From positions 3,720,001 through 3,784,000 of the forward strand of contig NZ_CP092488.2 of assembly GCF_022430545.2 (NCBI RefSeq): a stretch of 64,000 nt of DNA, given 5' to 3'. Source of the stretch: Mycobacterium paraterrae. Lineage in GTDB: Bacteria; Actinomycetota; Actinomycetes; Mycobacteriales; Mycobacteriaceae. Below the pieces are notes generated by a model. That model made no database searches and was not told the origin of the DNA. It saw nothing but the letters and a program-made list of their open reading frames with translations. The stretch's first letter is position 1; every line of letters starts with the position of its first letter. The position numbers and the translations under genes were made by a program. This document shows, piece after piece, positions 57,841-64,000 of the stretch.

Positions 57841-58550
57841 CGCACAGAGCGTGGCTCTGGCTTTCGGCGACCGCAATCCTCACCGTGCTGGTCGCTTACC
57901 AGGTGGTGGCTACCTCGGCGGGAGAGCGCGACCGGGAGTTCGCGGCCCGCGCCGACGTGCCGACCGTGCAACCCGGTGTCGACGTCCTCGGCGGGATCAC
58001 TGTGGTGCCGTGGCGAGCACGGCACTACGACTACCACCGCGCCGCGTTCGGCGAAGCCTGGACCGACGACACCGACGCACCGGGCGGGCACAACGGATGT
58101 GATACCCGCGACGACATCCTCAACCGCGACCTCGTCGACAAGACCTTCGTGTGGACCAAGCGCTGCCCCAACGCCGTCGAGACCGGCACCCTGCACGATC
58201 CATACACCAACGCCAGCATCAATTTTCACCGCGGCGCCAAAGTCGGTGAGGCGGTGCAGATCGATCACATCGTGCCGCTGGCGCTGGCCTGGGACATGGG
58301 GGCCAACGACTGGCCGCTGACGCAGCGGATCCGCTTCGCCAACGACCCCGCGAATCTCCTTGCCGTGCAAGGTCAGGCGAACCAGGACAAGGGTGACTCC
58401 CAGCCCGCGCTGTGGATGCCGCCCAACGCGGCGTTCCACTGTCAGTACGCCGTGCAGTTCATCGCGGTGTCGCGCGGCTACGGGCTGCCGATTGATCTGG
58501 TGTCAAGCAACGTGTTGCGCCAAGCCGCGGGCACGTGCCCGAGCGGCTGA
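57837..58550 (+). CDS. Exported HNH (DUF1524-type) nuclease (Rv2972c-like)
   Basis: A 237-residue protein with an N-terminal signal anchor (WLWLSATAILTVLVAYQVV) and a C-terminal DUF1524/HNH endonuclease domain: VQIDHIVPLALAWDMG holds the DHxxP motif and ANDPANLLAV and QANQDKGD the distal H/N-type residues. Cysteines (CDTR, KRCPN, HCQYA, TCPSG) suggest disulfides outside the membrane. It matches Rv2972c. Confidence 0.87.
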   Translation: MTHRAWLWLSATAILTVLVAYQVVATSAGERDREFAARADVPTVQPGVDVLGGITVVPWRARHYDYHRAAFGEAWTDDTDAPGGHNGCDTRDDILNRDLVDKTFVWTKRCPNAVETGTLHDPYTNASINFHRGAKVGEAVQIDHIVPLALAWDMGANDWPLTQRIRFANDPANLLAVQGQANQDKGDSQPALWMPPNAAFHCQYAVQFIAVSRGYGLPIDLVSSNVLRQAAGTCPSG

Positions 58551-59393
58551 TCAGGCGCCGGTGTAGGTCAGCGGATCCTGCCGCACCCGGGTGCCGTCGT
58601 TGAGGCTGTTCAGCGCCTCCATGTGGTCGGCGGTCAACTCGAAATCGAAGACGTCGAAGTTCTCGGCGATCCGCTCGGGATTGGCAGAGCGTGGAATCAC
58701 CACATTGCCCAACTGGATGCTCCACCGGATCAGCACCTGCGCGCGGCTGCGCCCGTACTCGCCGGCGATCGACGTCACCGTCGGGTTGTCCAGCACCTTG
58801 CCGACCCCGAGCGGGCTGTAGGCCTCGGTGACGACATTGCGTGCCGCGTTGGAGGCCCGCAACTCGGCCTGGTTGAGCAACGGGTGCAACTCGATCTGAT
58901 TCACAGCCGGCGTGACATACGTCAGGTCGATGACCGTCTCCAGGTACTCGTCGGTGAAGTTGCACACCCCGATCGACTTGGTGTGGCCATTGCCGCGAGC
59001 CTGGATCAGTCCGCCGAAGGTGTCGACGTACTTACCCAGGGCCGCCATCGGCCAATGCACGAGAAACAGGTCGACGTAGTCGAGGCCGAGCTTGTCCAAA
59101 CTGACCTTGACGGCGTCCTGCGACGTCTGGAAACCCTGGTCGGCGTTGGCGATCTTGGTGGTGACGAACAGTTCGGCGCGCGGAATGCCGGAGGCCGCGA
59201 TCGCACGGCCGACGGCTTCCTCGTTGCCGTACACGGCGGCGGTGTCGATTAGCCGGTAGCCGATCTCCAGTGCCGTGGAGACCGCTCGCTCGGTCTCGTC
59301 GTCTGACAACTCCGCGACACCGAGGCCGAGTACCGGCATTGTGTTCTCGTCGTTGAGTGCAACGGAGGGGACTACGTCAGCGCCGCCCGACAT
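58551..59393 (-). CDS. Aldo-keto reductase, AKR5 type (Rv2971-like)
   Basis: A 280-residue AKR. Catalytic tetrad segments DTAAVYGNEE (Asp, Tyr), VTTKIANADQ (Lys) and LVHWPM (His), plus the C-terminal NADPH-binding VIPRSANPERIAENF. M. tuberculosis Rv2971 and M. smegmatis MSMEG_2407-type enzymes are of this kind. It is the second gene of a tandem pair and abuts the HNH gene stop. Confidence 0.92.
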   Translation of the reverse strand: MSGGADVVPSVALNDENTMPVLGLGVAELSDDETERAVSTALEIGYRLIDTAAVYGNEEAVGRAIAASGIPRAELFVTTKIANADQGFQTSQDAVKVSLDKLGLDYVDLFLVHWPMAALGKYVDTFGGLIQARGNGHTKSIGVCNFTDEYLETVIDLTYVTPAVNQIELHPLLNQAELRASNAARNVVTEAYSPLGVGKVLDNPTVTSIAGEYGRSRAQVLIRWSIQLGNVVIPRSANPERIAENFDVFDFELTADHMEALNSLNDGTRVRQDPLTYTGA

Positions 59394-59395
59394 CT

Positions 59396-60238
59396 TTACC
59401 TGCCTGTGAAATCGAAGGTTCGTGGATCTGGACCAAGCCGGTTTCCGTCGTCGAGCGAAGAGATCGACGCCATGTCGCTTTCGCTCAGTTCAAAATCGAA
59501 CACGTCGAAGTTGCTCGCAATACGCTCAGGATTCACCGACTTCGGGATGACGATATTACCGAGTTGGATATGCCAGCGAATCAGAACCTGCGCGGTGGTG
59601 CGGCCGTGTCTCTCGGCCACAGCGGTGACGGCGGGGTTGGTGAGCAACGAACCTTGGCCGAGTGGGCCCCACGCCTCGGTGGCGATGCCCAGGCGGGCGT
59701 GCACCTCGCGCAATTCGGTCTGCGGCAGCCGCGGGTGCAGCTCCACCTGGTTGACGGCGGGGACGATCCCGGTCGCGTCGACCAGCGCGGTGAGGTGCTC
59801 GGGCTCGAAATTGCTGACGCCGATGGACCGGACCCGGCCCTGGTCTCGAAGATGGGCGAACGCCCTGAAGGTGTCGATGAATTTGTTCCGCTTCGGCATG
59901 GGCCAGTGCACTAGATAAAGGTCCAGGTAGTCGATGCCCAGCCGGTCCATGCTGAGGTCGAAGGCGGCCAGTGTGCTGTCGTAGCCCTGCTCGGAGTTCC
60001 ACAACTTGGTGACCAAGTACAGTTCGTCCCTGGGTATGCCCGATGCGGCGACCGCGCGGCCGGTCTCGCGTTCGTTGCCGTACATCGCGGCGGTGTCGAT
60101 GTGGCGGTACCCGGCTTGTAGGGCGGTGCTGACCGCCTGCTCGGTGTCCGCGGGCGGGACTTTGAAAACGCCGAAGCCGAGCACGGGGATGGAATTACCG
60201 TCGTTCAGTGGGACCGAAGGACTCAAGGAACTCGACAT
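59396..60238 (-). CDS. Aldo-keto reductase, AKR5 type (tandem copy)
   Basis: A 280-residue AKR. Motifs DTAAMYGNERE, LVTKLWNSEQ, YLVHWPMPKR, and VIPKSVNPERIASNF. It lies 2 bp upstream of the other AKR on the minus strand, so the two are one operon, probably a tandem duplication. ATG 60238 shares two bases with the divergent lipN ATG 60237; a longer frame upstream is not real. Confidence 0.9.
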   Translation of the reverse strand: MSSSLSPSVPLNDGNSIPVLGFGVFKVPPADTEQAVSTALQAGYRHIDTAAMYGNERETGRAVAASGIPRDELYLVTKLWNSEQGYDSTLAAFDLSMDRLGIDYLDLYLVHWPMPKRNKFIDTFRAFAHLRDQGRVRSIGVSNFEPEHLTALVDATGIVPAVNQVELHPRLPQTELREVHARLGIATEAWGPLGQGSLLTNPAVTAVAERHGRTTAQVLIRWHIQLGNIVIPKSVNPERIASNFDVFDFELSESDMASISSLDDGNRLGPDPRTFDFTGR

Positions 60239-61343
60239 GACACGAAGTCTGCCAGGCGTTTCGGATTCGCAGGTCAAGGCGGGCGGATGGGCCGCGAGGT
60301 TGCAGGCCGCGGCGACCGCGGCCGGCCTCCGGGTGATCCCGTGGGTGCCCACCCGCGCGAAACGACTGCTCTCCGGCGGCCGTGACGTGACCATCGATGG
60401 CAACACCCTCGATCCGACGCTGCAGCTGGCGCTGGCCGGTATGCGCGCGTTTGGAATGAACGGGCTGGTGATCGGCCGCGACGTCAACATCTCGCGAACC
60501 CAGATGCGGGAGATGACACAGGGTTTCGGCGGACCCCAGATTCACGTCGCTGTCAGCGACGTGTCCATTCCGGGACCGGCCGGCTCGATTCCCGCTCGGC
60601 ACTACCGCCCGGCGACGTCGGGCCCCGCGCCGTTGGTGGTCTTCTACCACGGCGGCGGCTGGACAATCGGCGACCTCGACACCCACGACCCACTCTGCCG
60701 GTTGACCTGCAGGGACGCCGGGGTCCATGTGCTGTCGGTCGATTACCGACTGGCCCCCGAACACCCGGCTCCGGCCGCTGTCGACGACGCCTACGCGGCG
60801 TTCCGGTGGGCCTGCGAACATGCCGAGCGGTTGGGCGGAATCCCCGGCAAGTTGGCCGTGGGCGGCGACAGTGCCGGCGGCAACCTGGCCGCGGTCGTCT
60901 CGCAGATCGCGCGCGACGAGGGTGCACAACAGCCCGTCCTGCAGTGGCTGATCTATCCCCGCACCGACTTCACGGCGCAGACTCGGTCGTTGACCCTGTT
61001 CGCCGACGGATTCCTGCTCACCAAAGCGGACATCGACTGGTTCACCGAGCAGTACCTGGGCTCCTCTGACGCCGCTGCCACCGATCCCCGCATTTCGCCG
61101 CTGCTGGCTGAGTCGTTGTCGGGGCTGCCGCCCGCATTGATCGCGACCGCCGGTTTCGACCCGCTGCGCGACGAGGGCGAGAGCTATGCCGCGGCGCTGA
61201 GCGCGGCCGGCGTCGGAGTCGACCTGCGTTCGATGCGATCGCTGACGCACGGATTCGCCAGCCTCTTCCCGCTTGGGGGTGGCAGCGCGCTGGCCACCGC
61301 CGAATTGATCTCGGCGTTGCGGGCACACCTCACCCGCGTCTGA
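60237..61343 (+). CDS. lipN: Esterase/lipase LipN (HSL family)
   Basis: A 368-residue serine esterase. The oxyanion hole motif HGGGWTIGD and nucleophile GDSAGGN are characteristic of the hormone-sensitive lipase family; the acid is in AGFDPLRDEGE and His in LTHGFASLF. Start ATG 60237 matches the M. tuberculosis LipN start (MTRSLPGV-). Cytosolic or envelope-associated; substrate short-chain esters. Confidence 0.92.
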   Translation: MTRSLPGVSDSQVKAGGWAARLQAAATAAGLRVIPWVPTRAKRLLSGGRDVTIDGNTLDPTLQLALAGMRAFGMNGLVIGRDVNISRTQMREMTQGFGGPQIHVAVSDVSIPGPAGSIPARHYRPATSGPAPLVVFYHGGGWTIGDLDTHDPLCRLTCRDAGVHVLSVDYRLAPEHPAPAAVDDAYAAFRWACEHAERLGGIPGKLAVGGDSAGGNLAAVVSQIARDEGAQQPVLQWLIYPRTDFTAQTRSLTLFADGFLLTKADIDWFTEQYLGSSDAAATDPRISPLLAESLSGLPPALIATAGFDPLRDEGESYAAALSAAGVGVDLRSMRSLTHGFASLFPLGGGSALATAELISALRAHLTRV

Positions 61344-61439
61344 GTCCGGCAATTGCGGCCGTAGGTAGGCTTATGCGCGATCCCGCCCGCACCGCGGTCG
61401 GACAGCGATGTCGACAAACCCGGAATGGTGAGCAAACCC

Positions 61440-62207
61440 ATGGCCGAAAAAGCCGCCAAATCAAACCGCCCCAAGTACGACTTGAACGCCGCGAGTCGTC
61501 GACGCGATCTGCTGGTCAGGATCGGCCTCACCTCGATCGTGATCCTGTTCGCCGTCGTGCTGGTCGGCTACATCGTCATCTCGCACGACAAGAAGACCGC
61601 CGCGACAGGCGCACGCGCGATCCGGGTGACCTCGAGCAAGCTGGTGACCAAGGACGGCACCCACGACCCGAAGGCCGTCGTCGCCTTCTACGAAGATTTC
61701 CTCTGCCCGGCATGCGGCAACTTCGAGCGCGGTTTCGGTCCGACGGTCTCCAAGCTGATCGATGACGGCGCCATCGCCGCCGACTACTACATGACCGGTT
61801 TCCTGAGTCGGCCGCAGAATCAGGACTATTCGTCGCGCGCCGCGAACGCCGCCTACTGCATCGCCGATGAGTCAATCGATGCCTTCCGCCGATTCCATAC
61901 CGCGTTGTACACCAAAGACATTCAGCCCTCTGAGACTGGGACGTCGTTCCCCGACAACGCCAAGCTGACAGAGCTGGCCCGTGAGGCGGGTGTGGTGGGC
62001 AACGTTCCCCAGTGCATCAAGGACGGCAAATATCTTCCGATGGTCGACGGCCTCGTGGCATCGGCGGGCATTCACGCCACGCCCACGGTCCGTATCAACG
62101 GACAGGACTACGAATTCTCGACGCCCGAAGCGTTTGTCGGCAAGATCAAAGAAATCGTCGGTAACGTCCCGGGAATCGATTCGGCTGCCACCCCAGCAGC
62201 GTCGTGA
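61440..62207 (+). CDS. dsbA: DsbA-like thiol-disulfide oxidoreductase, membrane-anchored
   Basis: A 255-residue DsbA-fold protein (Rv2969c-like, same length), with a cytosolic N-terminus rich in Lys, one transmembrane helix (GLTSIVILFAVVLVGYIVI) and the catalytic CPAC in YEDFLCPACGNFE. A cis-Pro loop follows (HATPTVRINGQ). It forms disulfides in exported proteins. An alternative start at 61425 is possible. The stop overlaps the VKOR start. Confidence 0.93.
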   Translation: MAEKAAKSNRPKYDLNAASRRRDLLVRIGLTSIVILFAVVLVGYIVISHDKKTAATGARAIRVTSSKLVTKDGTHDPKAVVAFYEDFLCPACGNFERGFGPTVSKLIDDGAIAADYYMTGFLSRPQNQDYSSRAANAAYCIADESIDAFRRFHTALYTKDIQPSETGTSFPDNAKLTELAREAGVVGNVPQCIKDGKYLPMVDGLVASAGIHATPTVRINGQDYEFSTPEAFVGKIKEIVGNVPGIDSAATPAAS

Positions 62208-62839
62208 CCGCCCCGTCGGCAGCCATTCCCGGTGAGCCGGTTGAAGATTCCGGCCGTCGGCCGGCGACGCTGTCGACGACCGGCGCGTGGTTGATCTTGG
62301 TCGCAGGAGTGCTGGGCCTGATCGCATCGGCCACCCTGACGATCGAGAAGATCGAACTCCTGATCAACCCGGCGTATGTGCCGTCGTGCAATCTCAACCC
62401 CGTCGTGGCTTGCGGCTCGGTGATGACGACGCCGCAAGCGTCCGCGTTCGGATTTCCGAACTCGCTGATCGGTATCGCGGCGTTCGCCGTCGTGACCCTC
62501 ACCGGAGTGCTGGCGGTCGCGAAAGTACCGCTGCCGCGCTGGTATTGGATCGGTATGACCATCGGCACCCTGCTCGGCACCGCCTTTGTGCACTGGTTGA
62601 TTTTTCAAAGTCTCTACCGCATTGGGGCGCTCTGCCCGTACTGCATGGTGGTGTGGGTGGCGACGCTTTCGCTGTTGGTGGTGGTCTCCTCGGTCGCGTT
62701 CGGGCCGTCCGATGACCGCCAGGGAGTTGTCGTGCACGAACTCCACCACTGGCGGTGGTCGATCGCCACAATCTGGTTCACCGTCGTCTTTCTGTTGATT
62801 GTGGTTCGATTCTGGGACTACTGGTCCACGCTGATCTGA
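62204..62839 (+). CDS. Vitamin K epoxide reductase homologue (DsbB-like)
   Basis: A 211-residue VKOR. Four to five transmembrane helices; the redox motif CPYC near residue 145 and the loop Cys pair in SCNLNPVVACGS. It re-oxidises DsbA using menaquinone. GTG 62204 overlaps the DsbA stop, so the pair form a redox unit. Equivalent to Rv2968c. Confidence 0.93.
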   Translation: MTAPSAAIPGEPVEDSGRRPATLSTTGAWLILVAGVLGLIASATLTIEKIELLINPAYVPSCNLNPVVACGSVMTTPQASAFGFPNSLIGIAAFAVVTLTGVLAVAKVPLPRWYWIGMTIGTLLGTAFVHWLIFQSLYRIGALCPYCMVVWVATLSLLVVVSSVAFGPSDDRQGVVVHELHHWRWSIATIWFTVVFLLIVVRFWDYWSTLI

Positions 62840-62877
62840 ACAACACGCCGTCTCGATTAGAGGAGCAGGAACGTACG

Positions 62878-64000
62878 TTGATCTCCAAAGTGCTGGTTGC
62901 CAATCGCGGCGAGATCGCCGTTCGGGCTTTCCGGGCCGCTTACGAACTGGGCGTCGGCACGGTAGCGGTGTACCCGTACGAAGACCGAAACTCGTTGCAT
63001 CGCTTGAAAGCCGACGAGTCGTACCAAATCGGCGAGGTCGGCCATCCGGTGCGGGCGTATCTGTCTGTGGACGAGGTCGTCGACACCGCGCGGCGTGCCG
63101 GCGCCGACGCGGTCTATCCGGGTTACGGGTTTTTGTCGGAGAACCCGCGACTGGCCGCCGAATGTGCGAAGAAGGGCGTCATCTTTGTCGGCCCGAAAGC
63201 CGACGTGCTGTCGCTGACCGGCAATAAGGCCCGCGCGGTCGCCGCGGCCCGCGAAGCCGGTCTGCCGGTGCTTACATCGTCGGCGCCGTCGGCGTCAGTC
63301 GACGAACTGGTGTCCGCCTCACACGGGATGGAGTTCCCGTTGTTCGTCAAAGCCGTTGCCGGCGGCGGCGGTCGTGGCATGCGTCGAGTCACCGATGCCG
63401 ATGCGTTGCCCGAAGCCATCGAGGCGGCGAGTCGGGAAGCCGAGTCGGCGTTCGGGGATTCGACTGTCTACCTCGAGCAGGCTGTGCTCAACCCTCGCCA
63501 CATCGAGGTTCAGATTCTGGCCGACAACTACGGCAACGTGATTCATCTCTACGAGCGCGATTGCAGTGTGCAGCGGCGCCACCAGAAGGTCGTCGAGTTG
63601 GCGCCCGCGCCGAATCTGCCAGAAGAGCTGCGAGACAGGATGTGTGCCGACGCGGTGGCGTTCGCCCGGCACATCGGCTACAGCTGCGCGGGCACTGTCG
63701 AGTTCCTGCTCGACGAGCGCGGCCACCACGTCTTCATCGAGATGAACCCGCGGATCCAGGTCGAGCACACCGTGACCGAGGAGATCACCGACGTCGACCT
63801 GGTCTCCAGCCAGCTGCGCATCGCGGGAGGGGAGTCCCTCGAGGACTTGGGATTGCGCCAGGAGTCGATTCGCCCGCGTGGGGCCGCGCTGCAATGCCGC
63901 ATCACCACCGAAGACCCGGCCAATGGATTTCGGCCCGACACCGGACGGATCACCACCTACCGCAGCCCCGGGGGTGCGGGCATACGCCTCGACGGCGGAA
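62878..64000 (+). CDS. pca: Pyruvate carboxylase (partial, 5' end)
   Basis: The first 374 codons of pyruvate carboxylase, which makes oxaloacetate from pyruvate; the 3' part is outside the window. It starts with TTG 62878 (SD AGGAGC at 62861-62866) giving LISKVLVANRGEIAVRAF. Biotin carboxylase domain motifs: GGGGRGMRRV and VEFLLDERG, then EMNPRIQVEHTVTEEITDVD. Equivalent to Rv2967c. Confidence 0.95.
   Translation, partial: MISKVLVANRGEIAVRAFRAAYELGVGTVAVYPYEDRNSLHRLKADESYQIGEVGHPVRAYLSVDEVVDTARRAGADAVYPGYGFLSENPRLAAECAKKGVIFVGPKADVLSLTGNKARAVAAAREAGLPVLTSSAPSASVDELVSASHGMEFPLFVKAVAGGGGRGMRRVTDADALPEAIEAASREAESAFGDSTVYLEQAVLNPRHIEVQILADNYGNVIHLYERDCSVQRRHQKVVELAPAPNLPEELRDRMCADAVAFARHIGYSCAGTVEFLLDERGHHVFIEMNPRIQVEHTVTEEITDVDLVSSQLRIAGGESLEDLGLRQESIRPRGAALQCRITTEDPANGFRPDTGRITTYRSPGGAGIRLDGG

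Noticed and set aside
1..64000. CRISPR array, prophage or insertion sequence
   Set aside because: No regularly spaced short repeats, integrase or transposase frames were seen.

Overview
This window is a stretch of actinobacterial chromosome, almost certainly from a non-tuberculous Mycobacterium (Mycolicibacterium-like). Reasons: high G+C, many GTG starts, the mycobacterial gene hupB with its Lys/Ala-rich tail, coenzyme F420 genes, lpqA/lppZ/cfp6/lipN-type genes, and a gene order that closely follows M. tuberculosis Rv3024c to Rv2967c. Family names, and statements about M. tuberculosis order, come from recognition and memory; no search was run.

Layout. 0-13.8 kb is mostly conserved core: end of mnmA, lipoprotein lpqA, a MetE-like protein, a small ArsR/SRPBCC operon, an exported MsrA, ligA, an ACT-domain protein, the amidotransferase genes gatC-gatA-gatB with pfkA, and an extra zinc-finger plus PAS-ANTAR pair between pfkA and gatB. 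13.8-28.3 kb is an accessory catabolic region inserted between gatB and lppZ. Its left part is a B12-dependent acyl-CoA mutase module: large subunit (interrupted by an in-frame TGA), small B12-binding subunit, class III CoA-transferase and a MeaB-type GTPase, with a crotonase convergent to it. Its right part is a twin Rieske oxygenase locus: Rieske-1, small partner, amidohydrolase, MarR regulator; then ferredoxin, SDR, Rieske-2, second small partner, TauD-like dioxygenase. An alpha/beta hydrolase and a flavin-reductase-like gene follow. A 17-bp element is identical, in opposite orientations, in front of the two Rieske operons and is the best operator candidate for the MarR protein.

28.3-44 kb returns to core: lppZ, a DoxX protein, cfp6, then the branched-chain amino acid and serine genes ilvB-ilvN-ilvC, serA, leuB and leuC-leuD with an IclR regulator. 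The ilvB leader encodes a 16-residue peptide with consecutive Leu-Val-Val-Ile codons followed by an intrinsic terminator, which is the architecture of transcription attenuation. Two tRNA genes (Gln-CTG, Glu-CTC) lie here, but gltX, expected next to them, is absent. 44-64 kb holds hupB, mutT1, ppk, fbiD, gpsA, ddl, a DUF3515 gene, thiL, ung, rpmB, an intact DAK/FakA-like gene, recG, a secreted HNH nuclease, two aldo-keto reductases, lipN, a DsbA/VKOR disulfide pair and the start of pyruvate carboxylase.

General features. At least twelve genes have a TANNNT -10 box 6-9 nt before the start codon, the layout of leaderless mycobacterial mRNAs. Several intergenic gaps carry long imperfect palindromes bounded by CGAGTGTG/CACACTCG or similar arms, probably a dispersed repeat family. 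The most notable points are the twin Rieske locus with its undescribed small partner proteins and shared operator, the acyl-CoA mutase with a premature stop and an unusual active-site residue, and the ilv attenuator.
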